From Candidatus Poribacteria bacterium (GTDB taxonomy: Bacteria > Poribacteria > WGA-4E > WGA-3G): 64,000 bases of DNA. Below are positions 53,679-62,146 of the stretch, in pieces. The translations under genes and the position numbers were made by a program. The notes beneath the pieces are model-generated. The model did no database searches and was not told the origin of the DNA. It worked only from the letters and a program-made list of their open reading frames with translations. Position 1 is the stretch's first letter; every line of letters begins with the position of its first letter. Location: the NCBI GenBank assembly GCA_958295945.1, contig OY282386.1, positions 5,078,204-5,142,203 of the forward strand. Direction: 5' to 3'.

Positions 53679-55019
53679 CTATGTATACCGTGTATTCTGA
53701 TATTCGGGTGCATAGAAATTTGGCAGCAAACCGTCAACTTGTAGCAAGCCGCGTTGTGTCAGTTGAATTTCATCTGCATCCGCGTTAAAGCGCAACATGC
53801 CATCGTTTTGCAGTTTTCGGTATGCATCTGAATATAATGTTAGTATATCGGCATCAAACTTGGATTTGAAATAAGAAGGTCGGATTGTTCCAATTTTGAG
53901 TTGTAGTATCATCTCCCGTGTCAATTTTTCAGCATCAGTTGGTTTGAGTGCACGGTAGACAGGCAGTTTATCCTCATCAAGATTGCTGAGATAGTCACCC
54001 CATGATGGTGCATTTTGAAAATGAATACCACTGAGATGTGAAAATGATGCTACACCAGTGCCAATCATATCGCTTCCTTGCCACACTGCATCACGATAAA
54101 CAAACTGACACGGCTTATCTTTCTTGAGCACTGTGTATGCACTTGATTGTGCATAACCTGCTTGGTCAAATTGTTCAAAAGCATATTGATGCCATTCCCT
54201 TTTCAATTTCCAATCTGCAACTGGCAGTGCATCACCACCAAGGATGTCTTTTGAATAGACGGTGTTAAACGGCAATTCAAGCTGATATACGGTAATGCTA
54301 TCCGGATCAAGATCAATCGTTTTTTGCACGGTGTCACGCCAACTTTCCCACGTTTCTCCAATCATACCTGAAATGAGATCAATATTAACCTGATCAAATC
54401 TCAATTCCTTTATCCACGGGGCAATACGATATACCTCTTTTGAAAGATGAGCTCTACCATTTTCAGCAAGAATTTCATCGTTTAGGTTCTCAACACCGAG
54501 GCTCAAACGAGTTACACCGATTTCTTTGATGGCAACCAACTTCTTCTGTGTGAGAGTACCGGGTTCACATTCAAATGCAACCTCTTCGGTAGCATCCCAT
54601 GACATGACTTTTTTGATTCTGTCAACCAAAGTAGTCAGATGTTTGACGCTAATGTATGATGGAGTACCACCCCCAAAATATACAAACCGCAAAGGTCTAT
54701 CTGCTATTGCCGGTTGTCTGCTGTAAAGTTCGATCTCTTTCGCAAGAGCATTTAGGTATGTGTCAATTTCCGAACTATTTTTGTCTGTATATACCCTAAA
54801 ATAACAGAACTTACATCGTTTACGACAGAATGGGATGTGTAGATAAAGTCCTAATGTAGCATCGGGAAGTGGTTGTGCACCCAATGCTTGATGCACATCT
54901 GATACAGCATCGTCATTCCATGTAGAATATGGTGGGTAGTTGGAAACAAAAACGCTACCTACCGTTGTCTGTTTAGATTCTATGCCTGCTGTTGCAGGTT
55001 CTGGTCTGTTTTCAGACAT
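53679..55019 (-). CDS. Coproporphyrinogen III oxidase-like radical SAM protein (HemN/HemW family)
   Basis: 446 residues. The radical SAM cysteines are in 'FCRKRCKFCYFRVYTDKN' (C-x3-C-x2-C), 'YFGGGTPSYIS' and 'SLGVENLNDEIL' follow, as in HemN/HemW-type enzymes. The N-terminus (60 residues with 'SNYPPYSTW') is longer than in E. coli HemW. Heme synthesis or heme trafficking versus another reaction cannot be settled. It is followed by a small repeat in the 55056-55170 gap. Confidence 0.82.
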   Translation of the reverse strand: MSENRPEPATAGIESKQTTVGSVFVSNYPPYSTWNDDAVSDVHQALGAQPLPDATLGLYLHIPFCRKRCKFCYFRVYTDKNSSEIDTYLNALAKEIELYSRQPAIADRPLRFVYFGGGTPSYISVKHLTTLVDRIKKVMSWDATEEVAFECEPGTLTQKKLVAIKEIGVTRLSLGVENLNDEILAENGRAHLSKEVYRIAPWIKELRFDQVNIDLISGMIGETWESWRDTVQKTIDLDPDSITVYQLELPFNTVYSKDILGGDALPVADWKLKREWHQYAFEQFDQAGYAQSSAYTVLKKDKPCQFVYRDAVWQGSDMIGTGVASFSHLSGIHFQNAPSWGDYLSNLDEDKLPVYRALKPTDAEKLTREMILQLKIGTIRPSYFKSKFDADILTLYSDAYRKLQNDGMLRFNADADEIQLTQRGLLQVDGLLPNFYAPEYQNTRYT

Positions 55020-55055
55020 TATATGTTTTCCTTATATAAAAGTGTAGTCAAGGTA

Positions 55056-55170
55056 ATACCATTTCTATAAATGTTTACTCCATTAACATTTGTTAAGAAT
55101 GTCTTGAAGGACTGCACAAACTGAAAGTTTGTGCTACAAAAATGCGGCATTTTCTATTAGAAATGGTATA
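55056..55170. repeat. Small inverted-repeat element with internal hairpin
   Basis: Ends 'ataccatttcta' and its complement 'tagaaatggtat' bracket 'gcacaaact gaa agtttgtgc', a perfect 9 bp stem. No ORF. Confidence 0.5.
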
Positions 55171-55207
55171 AATCTATATCGTGTATTGAGTAGAACTCAT
55201 TATTGAT

Positions 55208-55603
55208 CTACCATCTTTCCAATTGGAGAGACTCCACTATATTGAAATGTACATCTCGTGTAACAAGAATCAAGTCACGTTGCCTAGCGATTGCAGCAAT
55301 CCAAATATCATTATCAGGAATGAGGTGTCCTATTTGTCTCAGTTGAGTCTTGATTATGCCATACCACCGTGATGTTTCTATACTACATGAAATGCAAGGG
55401 ATCTGAGTTGAAAGATCGTTAATTTTCTCGATATTTTCTATAGGTCTATCAGAATAGCGAGCACCGTAGTATAATTCACCAACCACAGGAGTAGACAAGT
55501 AAACTTTTCCCGTTCTTTCTATTTCTTCCTCAATGTTTATTTTATTAGCAAACATTGCAATAACGATATTTGTGTCTAACAAGTATCTACCATTCTGATT
55601 CAT
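55208..55603 (-). CDS. PIN-domain toxin (VapC-like)
   Basis: 131 residues from the ATG at 55603. PIN motifs 'YLLDTNIVIAMF', 'STPVVGELYYGARYS' and 'IPDNDIWIAAIARQRDLILVTRDVHF' hold the four conserved acidic residues. It is an endoribonuclease toxin by family. The start lies inside the antitoxin gene, overlapping it by 17 bases; an opening upstream to 55627 also exists but is less likely. Confidence 0.86.
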   Translation of the reverse strand: MNQNGRYLLDTNIVIAMFANKINIEEEIERTGKVYLSTPVVGELYYGARYSDRPIENIEKINDLSTQIPCISCSIETSRWYGIIKTQLRQIGHLIPDNDIWIAAIARQRDLILVTRDVHFNIVESLQLERW

Positions 55604-55820
55604 TGATTTGTTGACATCCTTCTTCAATGGCTTGCTTCATCTGTTCAAGGTCTTCTGATTGAATTGTTCCTGAGAATTTTAGGAATTCGTGAATTGGAGC
55701 ACCTTCTGGTATTTCATACTCGTTAAGTCTTAAAGTGAAATCTAATACCTGTTTTTGCAGAATAGGTGGAAACTTCTTTAACCGTTCCACGATCTCTTGA
55801 ATGGTTGACGCATTATTCAT
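55587..55820 (-). CDS. DUF2281-like antitoxin of the VapC-like toxin
   Basis: 77 residues, charged, with 'TIQEIVERLKKFPPILQKQVLDFTLRL' resembling DUF2281 proteins. It overlaps the start of the PIN gene, which is the usual order antitoxin then toxin. It should neutralise the toxin and probably autoregulate the operon. Confidence 0.78.
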   Translation of the reverse strand: MNNASTIQEIVERLKKFPPILQKQVLDFTLRLNEYEIPEGAPIHEFLKFSGTIQSEDLEQMKQAIEEGCQQINESEW

Positions 55821-55947
55821 TGTTTAGTCTCCTTGATATACTTCGGAATTAGTTTCGCAAATCATTCTGTTGTGAAAATTCTACAATAGGTATGCTTAGA
55901 ATAACACTTTTTTGTTCAACTAAGAACCTATCAAGCAAAACAGCAAA

Positions 55948-56403
55948 CTATTTTACTTTAATTGAATGAATGTTCTGAAAGTTTTCTAGTGTGATAAAAC
56001 TTTCATCAAATCTTCCTTTCCATTCCCAACCACCGTCAATTTTATTTTTCTCATATTGATTAATATTCCCTCCAGAAACAATTATATGCGGTTGAAAATA
56101 TTTGACAAGTAAGTAACCCTTTCGGTCATAAAAGGAAATATTAAGAAATTCTTTTTTAATCGATTTTGGTTTAGCAGAAGAAGGAGGCTTCGGAGTGAAG
56201 TATTGAACCATGTAGTAGTAAGATCCAACTTTTTTATCACCGGTGATTTGGCTATTCGGTTTATACTCTATTTTGATATTAACACGAGCACCATCTTCCA
56301 TTGTGTGTACAAATACTCTTGATGTTTTCGGATTCGTACAACCGATAAAAACAAATAGGGAGCATATAATAAGATGCAAGTGTAACTTGAGAAATTGATT
56401 CAT
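55948..56403 (-). CDS. Predicted lipoprotein, unknown function
   Basis: 151 residues. The signal ends in 'LFVFIGC' as a lipobox. The mature part is rich in Tyr, Lys and Ser ('YYYMVQYFTPKPPSSAKPKSIKK') and has no recognised domain. It is separate from the propeller gene by 33 bp on the same strand and may be in its operon. Confidence 0.68.
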   Translation of the reverse strand: MNQFLKLHLHLIICSLFVFIGCTNPKTSRVFVHTMEDGARVNIKIEYKPNSQITGDKKVGSYYYMVQYFTPKPPSSAKPKSIKKEFLNISFYDRKGYLLVKYFQPHIIVSGGNINQYEKNKIDGGWEWKGRFDESFITLENFQNIHSIKVK

Positions 56404-56436
56404 AATACTATCTCAAATAAAAAAGTCCATGTAGGA

Positions 56437-57627
56437 TTATTTTTCTCCAAAGCAGTAGAGGATTCCATCCTCTGTTCCAATATATATCCTACCATCAGCA
56501 ACACTTGGTGACGAAACGATGGATGATGCTGTATCAAACTCCCATACCGAATCTCCGGTTGCAATATCTAGTGCAAGGAAAACCCCACGAGTCGTGCCAA
56601 AAAACACGCGTTTCCCTACGACAACAGCTGAGGATTCAATTCGTGATTTGGCTGTGTATGTCCATATCGGTTCACCTTTTTCAGGTGTGAGGGCATGCAT
56701 CATCTTGTCGCGGCCACCGATGAGAACAATGTTATTCGTTAAGGCAGCAGAGGCAAAAAATGGTAGTTGCCGCATAGGATGTTGATAACGCCATGCAATT
56801 TCTCCTGATGTTAGATCAACACCTAATATTTCATTCCCATAAGTTCCACAATAGGCGCGTGATTTTGGTTTGTTTTGTGATGCTCCGTTTGTTCTTAATA
56901 TCGCGGGACTTGCTCCGACATAGGCTCCTAAGTTGACCTCTTGTTTCTGTGTGCCATCAGCGATATTAATGACCCGCAAATAACTATCACACCCCGTGAC
57001 AATCACAAAATTTTCGTATATAGCGGGCGTACCGTGTACATATCCTTCGGTTTCATATTTCCATGCCAGTTCACCATTTTTTATGTTTAAACAGTAGAGG
57101 AACCCATCATACGAACCGAATAACACGCGGTCACCAAAGAAATTTGCTGATGATATAATTTCGCCTTCAGTGGTATACTGCCATCTCTTTTTTCGTGTCA
57201 CAATATCCACAGCATGGAATATTCCACCTCCATCCCCGAAGTAGATAACACCATCTTTAATAGATGGAGAGGATTTAATTGAATCCGTTGCTTCATACTT
57301 CCATGTGCTTTTCCCTGTTTGTGTGTCAATCGCATAGAGTATTCCATCTAATGCACCGATATAGACCGTGTCATCTACGACTGCAGCAGTAGATTCTATC
57401 ATATCTCCCGCTTGAAATGCCCAGAGCAAATCAAGTTTTTCAGGCAATTGTGTTTCAGCAACACCAGTCAGTTGTGGATTTCCTCTGAAACTTTTCCAAT
57501 CAGCATTAACAGGATGAATAACTATAAACAGGAGAATAAAAACAGGTAAATAGCATCTTAATATTAAGTGATAATCCTCTCTTGTTAAACATCGCTTCGA
57601 GTTGAATTTGTCAATGAACTTTCTCAT
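56437..57627 (-). CDS. PQQ-like beta-propeller protein, exported
   Basis: 396 residues from the ATG at 57627, chosen because GAGG precedes it; a longer opening overlaps the Fe-ADH gene more. A hydrophobic segment ending 'VIHPVNA' at residue ~43 acts as the signal. It has seven or eight PQQ-type blades with 'DGILYAIDTQTGKSTWKYE', 'GGIFHAVDIVTRKKRWQY', 'DGFLYCLNIKNGELAWKYE' and others. BamB-like or dehydrogenase-like roles are possible; no catalytic residues are clear. It overlaps the Fe-ADH gene by 17 bases, so the two are coupled. Confidence 0.83.
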   Translation of the reverse strand: MRKFIDKFNSKRCLTREDYHLILRCYLPVFILLFIVIHPVNADWKSFRGNPQLTGVAETQLPEKLDLLWAFQAGDMIESTAAVVDDTVYIGALDGILYAIDTQTGKSTWKYEATDSIKSSPSIKDGVIYFGDGGGIFHAVDIVTRKKRWQYTTEGEIISSANFFGDRVLFGSYDGFLYCLNIKNGELAWKYETEGYVHGTPAIYENFVIVTGCDSYLRVINIADGTQKQEVNLGAYVGASPAILRTNGASQNKPKSRAYCGTYGNEILGVDLTSGEIAWRYQHPMRQLPFFASAALTNNIVLIGGRDKMMHALTPEKGEPIWTYTAKSRIESSAVVVGKRVFFGTTRGVFLALDIATGDSVWEFDTASSIVSSPSVADGRIYIGTEDGILYCFGEK

Positions 57628-58732
57628 AGAGCCTCGTAAAATCATGTATATGCATGGAACGCGGATTAAACTGTGCTGTCCACTGTGCTGCGGCATCCTG
57701 TGCTAGAGTAGGAATGTCAGTTGACCTGATATGACGTTGGACAAGACAATCTTGTATTGTGTTCGGTAAATCGCCAACTTTCATTAACACTTCAATTCTG
57801 TCTGCTAAATGTGCATCTGTGCAAAGTTCAGAATAGGATTTCTCTGCAATTGTGCTGTTGAAACGAATTACGTGCGGTAACATGAGAGCCACTGCAATGC
57901 CATGAGTGATACCGTATCTGGCAGTCAGTGGATTTGCACATGCATGTGCTGCGCCCAACATGGAATTTTCTATGGCAAGTCCTGCAAGATATGCTCCAAA
58001 TAACATCTTACCGCGTGCTTCAAAGTTATTTTCCTCAAGTGCCAATTCATAGTTTGCGTTCAGCAGCTTCCAAGCTTGCAAAGAGAACATCTGTGATAGA
58101 GGATTTCGTCTGGTTGATACATAACTTTCAATTGCGTGTGCGATTGCATCAATTCCTGTGATTGCTGCGACTAATCTTGGTAAGGTCTTTGTCAATATTG
58201 GGTCTAAAATCACAGTACCGAATTGCGCTTTCTTATCCCCACATGCCATTTTGACATGGGTATCTTCTTGTGCAATTAGTGCATAAGATTGTGCTTCACT
58301 TCCTGTGCCGATTGTTGTCGGGATACCGACAGAAGGCAACATCGGTTTTGCTGCTTTGTTTGTTCCCCAGTAATCCTCCATTTTCCCACCGTTTGTCAGC
58401 AGAAAATTCACACCCTTCGCACAATCCATCGCGCTGCCGCCACCGAGTCCAATTATTATGTCAATTGGTGTGTTTGCCTTCGCGAATTTAACGGCTTCTT
58501 CAACATGTTTTGTTGTCGGATTCGGTTCAACATCAGAGAAAACATAACATGGAATCTTCTCATTATTTAGGGCAGAATACGCTCGGTTAAGAATACCTGC
58601 ATCTTGAATGCCAGGGTCTGTAACAAGTAATACTCGACTACCACCAAGGGCTATCGTAGATTCGGCAAGTTTATCAATACTGTTTACACCAAAGATGACA
58701 CGTTGTGTCAAATCAGAATCAAACGGTTCCAT
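57611..58732 (-). CDS. Iron-containing alcohol dehydrogenase
   Basis: 373 residues. NAD-binding 'IIIGLGGGSAMDCAKGVN' and 'IPTTIGTGSEAQSYA' precede the metal-binding helix 'GIDAIAHAIESYVS' and 'GAAHACANPLTARYGITHGIAVALMLPHV', giving the Asp and three His ligands of the Fe-ADH family. It reduces an aldehyde or oxidises an alcohol; the substrate is not inferred. It is first in an apparent operon with the propeller gene. Confidence 0.92.
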   Translation of the reverse strand: MEPFDSDLTQRVIFGVNSIDKLAESTIALGGSRVLLVTDPGIQDAGILNRAYSALNNEKIPCYVFSDVEPNPTTKHVEEAVKFAKANTPIDIIIGLGGGSAMDCAKGVNFLLTNGGKMEDYWGTNKAAKPMLPSVGIPTTIGTGSEAQSYALIAQEDTHVKMACGDKKAQFGTVILDPILTKTLPRLVAAITGIDAIAHAIESYVSTRRNPLSQMFSLQAWKLLNANYELALEENNFEARGKMLFGAYLAGLAIENSMLGAAHACANPLTARYGITHGIAVALMLPHVIRFNSTIAEKSYSELCTDAHLADRIEVLMKVGDLPNTIQDCLVQRHIRSTDIPTLAQDAAAQWTAQFNPRSMHIHDFTRLYEKVH

Positions 58733-58825
58733 ATAAATCTATTCCAAGATTTGTTAACACCAATAGATAAATTTCACTTAATTATATCAGTATTTTGTCG
58801 TTTTTTCAAGTGAAACAGAAATACG

Positions 58826-59068
58826 GGGTGTATAAAGTGTTTGTCATTAACCGCAAAATTCATTGTAGGAGGAAACACGAATTCTCAATGTTTCGCGATT
58901 CGGAGATCGCACATACAGACCACGACACGGAGCGAGTCGGAGATCGTTCAATAGATGTCAATTTAGTGAAAACTACCGCCACCATTGTAGTGCGGGGTCT
59001 CTATGTCCCGCCCATTGTTTGAATGTAGCAGATTTCGGCGGGGCACGGAGACCTCACACCACTACTAT
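58826..59068. repeat. Composite of GTGTGTAAAG-family sequence
   Basis: A 'ggggtgtataaagtgtttgtc' start and a later hairpin 'gcggggtctctatgtcccgcc..ggcggggcacggagacc' at ~58990-59060 are related to the MITE at 16159. Ends are not cleanly defined. Confidence 0.45.
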
Positions 59069-59076
59069 AACTCACT

Positions 59077-59110
59077 AAACGTTACCAAAAGTGTTACATT
59101 GGTAACGTTT
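59077..59110. promoter_or_regulatory. Perfect 12 bp inverted repeat, possible operator or terminator
   Basis: AAACGTTACCAA and TTGGTAACGTTT around a 10-base loop. A third TTTTGGTAACGTTTTG lies at ~59190-59205. No gene is adjacent enough to assign it. Confidence 0.4.
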
Positions 59111-59392
59111 TCATTATTAACGATGATTCCATACGGCTATTGGGATCGTGGGCACATTTTTTGACGTTTCTATTTTTATAATAACGGGATTTTGGTAACG
59201 TTTTGTGTCCTGTGTTTGAATGATTTTTTGATAAGTGCCATATCTTTCGTATATGAGTGTGAAGTATTCGTTTTTGCATTCTGATTGTGTTTTTTATTTT
59301 TGGGTTTTCTGCGTTCGCGCTTTTTTATAGAGTTATTATAGCTGATTTTTGTGGGTGCGGGGAGGGTTATCGGTGAGTAGCGCAATGGATTC

Positions 59393-59545
59393 GCAATAGA
59401 TTCCCAATAGGTTTCAAAGTTCGGGTTGGTTTTGCGGGGTTTTCAACTATTTTGACACTGTTAGATCTTAGGAGTGAACTCCGATTCTTGACAACAAGAT
59501 ATCGCGATTCGAAGATCGCTCCTACAGAAGATGTATCAACTTATT
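59393..59545. repeat. Dispersed repeat, copy 2 (inverted copy of 23210-23340)
   Basis: Reverse complement of the repeat at 23210-23340, with the '..tttcaaagttcgggttgg' core. It is followed by a TATAGT-type end at ~59532-59561, so it may be the inside of a larger MITE starting near 59338. No ORF in 58733-59711 can be supported. Confidence 0.55.
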
Positions 59546-59711
59546 TTTTTATTTCACTATATAGTTTACTTGCTGAAGGGATTTCAACCTCGAAAGTCAT
59601 AAACGCATTCAAGGTTGATTTGGACTATCACGGTTTACAAGCCATCCAACAAGAAAAAACTTAGCTAATACAATATATATATGTATCCTACAAGTAATTG
59701 TGATGTATGTT

Positions 59712-60077
59712 TCAAGCTGTATGCGGTGTTTGTGTGATAGGAACCTGTTTTCTCATTCGGAAATGGAAGGTAAGACCGCGCCACAATCCCCATAGAATTC
59801 CAACAACAGGAAAAAGCAAAAAACCATATTCACCACCAGGAGTGATGAACAATACAACTTTTTGTTGAATAGAGAGAACTACTCCTTTTCCTGCAAGTTG
59901 GTGTGTTTCGTTGACAATCCCGTAGTATTCAATCAAATCATCTTCCATCTGATGTTTCATTTCAGCATCCGCAAGCGTGTTATAAAAAATAAACGGCATC
60001 ACAGGATAATACCACAAGATACCCAAAAACACGAACACAATGAAGTATACACAAATAATAAGAAATGCTTTTTGCAT
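59712..60077 (-). CDS. Small membrane protein, unknown
   Basis: 121 residues from the ATG at 60077 with GGGTGA 6 bases upstream. Two hydrophobic segments (residues ~3-28 and ~80-105) flank a hydrophilic middle with 'HQMEDDLIEYYGIVNETHQLAGKG'. No family recognised. It stands alone between two non-coding gaps. Confidence 0.65.
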   Translation of the reverse strand: MQKAFLIICVYFIVFVFLGILWYYPVMPFIFYNTLADAEMKHQMEDDLIEYYGIVNETHQLAGKGVVLSIQQKVVLFITPGGEYGFLLFPVVGILWGLWRGLTFHFRMRKQVPITQTPHTA

Positions 60078-60086
60078 AATTATCAC

Positions 60087-60723
60087 CCAATAAAATAAGA
60101 AGTCTACAATATGATTTAGATAATCTTTTATGTACTGAACTATAATATGTATATATTCAATTTCTTATATATTGACTCTATCCATATATGTTTCAAATCT
60201 TGTTCTTCCACTCATTCCTAATTCATCAATGGAAACATAACAAACAGGTATTTTGTTTCAAATTAATAAAACCACATGGAATCTTGTTCTAATCTGATAA
60301 ATCTTACTGCTACTTCATGTAGTCAATTTATAGAAATGTAAATTAGAAGTTTTGTGGTTAAAAATTAATTTTTGCGAGATGTCTTTATATTTTACAGAAT
60401 TTTGTGTAAGCTCTTGGTGCTTAATGATTTGAAGATTTTAACGCCAATTTTTCTGTATTTGTTACTATAATTTTAAAGTTTATATATTGCATTCACTATT
60501 TTCTTGAAATTACGAGCTGCAATAAATTAATCAGATATGTTTTCTATCCTATAGAAGAATAATGTCTCAATACATTAAAAATTGTGAATTCTAATGAATT
60601 GAGTGAATTGTAATATATTGACATCCGCACCAAATTCTCTATTTTTAAGATTATTTTCCATCAATTAATTTTGCTTGCATTATTTTGGAATAATGTATAT
60701 AGTTATACAGGGGATAATTTCAA
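60087..60723. other. AT-rich non-coding gap
   Basis: About 640 bases of very high AT content between two divergent genes. No ORF, tRNA or clear repeat is seen; promoters of both flanking genes should lie here. Confidence 0.5.
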
Positions 60724-61668
60724 ATGAAAAATGAATTGAGGTTCCGCGAAGATAAGAGTTTTAAGATCATCCAGTTCACAGATATTCACTGGCAGAACGG
60801 TGATTCTACCGATCAGAAATCTGCTGTCTTGATGGAAAGTATTACTGAAGCAGAGGCTCCAGACTTAATTGTGTTGACAGGGGATATCCTATCTGGTGGC
60901 GGTTGTGATGATGCTGCTGAGTCTCTTCGGCAGGTTATAGAAATTACAGAAAGAAGTGGAATTCCTTGGACGGCAGTTTTCGGTAATCATGATGATGAAG
61001 GTACTGCGAATCGTCAAGAACTTATGTCTGTCATGGAGGAAAGTGATCTGGTGCTTGTGGAACCAGGTCCGGAAGATGTTTCAGGTATTGGGAATTTTGT
61101 TTTAACTGTTCAAAGTGCTGAGGGGTCTAATGCTGCCGCACTGCTCTATTTTATTGATTCAGGAAGTTATGCACCTACAGACATAGGTGGTTATGACTGG
61201 ATCAAACGCTCTCAAATTGAGTGGTTTCTCAGTGAATCTGCACGATATAACAGTTCACTTAGACACCCGTTGCCTGCCCTTGCTTTTTTTCACATACCCA
61301 TTCCTGAATACCACGAAGTATGGGATTTTCACGCCTGTTATGGGGCAAAATATGAAGATATCTGTGCACCAAGAATAAATACTGGATTTTTTGCTGCTTT
61401 ACACGAAGCTGGAGATGTAATAGGAACATTTGTTGGACATGATCATATCAACGATTTCTGTGGAGATTTGCATGGGATTCGTCTATGTTATGGGAGAGCA
61501 TCTGGTTACAACACTTATGGAAAAGATGGGTTTCCACGCGGGGGACGGTTAATTGAATTAAAAGAAGGTGAACGCCAATTTGAAACATGGCTCCATCTTG
61601 TCAATGGAACTATAGTGCGTAATCAATCACAACATACACCATTACAACGCACTTTCACTGAAGATTGA
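60724..61668 (+). CDS. Calcineurin-like metallophosphoesterase
   Basis: 314 residues. The metal-binding motifs are in order: 'FTDIHWQ' (D-x-H), 'VLTGDILSGG' (GD), 'AVFGNHDDE' (GNHD), 'FFHIPIPEYHE' (H) and 'FVGHDHINDF' (GHxH). It hydrolyses a phosphomono- or diester; DUF4861-type or purple acid phosphatase-like homologs exist. No signal peptide is seen. The start has a 'ggggataatttca' site. Confidence 0.9.
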   Translation: MKNELRFREDKSFKIIQFTDIHWQNGDSTDQKSAVLMESITEAEAPDLIVLTGDILSGGGCDDAAESLRQVIEITERSGIPWTAVFGNHDDEGTANRQELMSVMEESDLVLVEPGPEDVSGIGNFVLTVQSAEGSNAAALLYFIDSGSYAPTDIGGYDWIKRSQIEWFLSESARYNSSLRHPLPALAFFHIPIPEYHEVWDFHACYGAKYEDICAPRINTGFFAALHEAGDVIGTFVGHDHINDFCGDLHGIRLCYGRASGYNTYGKDGFPRGGRLIELKEGERQFETWLHLVNGTIVRNQSQHTPLQRTFTED

Positions 61669-61799
61669 CATTTTAATTGATTACAATTGAGATTATTCTT
61701 ATGTAGGCATAATTGAGGGATATGGTTTAAAACTGCATTTCAATAACGTGAGGTATTTCAAAATTATATACTATGGTTTCTAATCATTTGGAGGACATC

Positions 61800-62144
61800 G
61801 TGAGAGCACAACCACAGATCTCTATTCGACACGAGGGTGATGTCGCTATTTTTGACATTACCGGTTACCTAACAAACGAATCTGAGGAAGCAATTAATGA
61901 CACGTATGCAGATAATGGAGTTCAGGACGCAACCAAAATATTACTAAACTTTGACAGACAAAGTTTCATCACCAGTAGTGGATTTGGAACAATAATAAAA
62001 CTTCTTTGGAAAACACGGGACAAAGGACAAGCATTGCGAATCGCACATCCCGCAATGCAAGTGCGAACTATATTCAACACCATTGGTCTTACCCAAAGCA
62101 TAGGCGTATATGCTTCTGAAGAAGAAGCATTGGAAGAGTTTTAA
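61800..62144 (+). CDS. STAS-domain protein (anti-sigma factor antagonist type)
   Basis: 114 residues from a GTG at 61800, chosen because TGGAGGACATC gives a strong ribosome-binding site; an ATG at 61773 has none. The STAS core 'VAIFDITGYLTN..ILLNFDRQSFITSSGFGTIIKLLWKTRDKGQALRI' is present. The 'TSSG' in the loop matches the phosphorylatable Ser region of SpoIIAA-like proteins. It would bind an anti-sigma factor, but no partner gene is adjacent. It converges with the DUF6785 gene. Confidence 0.85.
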   Translation: MRAQPQISIRHEGDVAIFDITGYLTNESEEAINDTYADNGVQDATKILLNFDRQSFITSSGFGTIIKLLWKTRDKGQALRIAHPAMQVRTIFNTIGLTQSIGVYASEEEALEEF

Positions 62145-62146
62145 GG

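Noticed and set aside
59452-59664. Plus-strand opening of 70 codons
   Set aside because: Falls within the dispersed repeat copy at 59393-59545 and lacks a ribosome-binding site.
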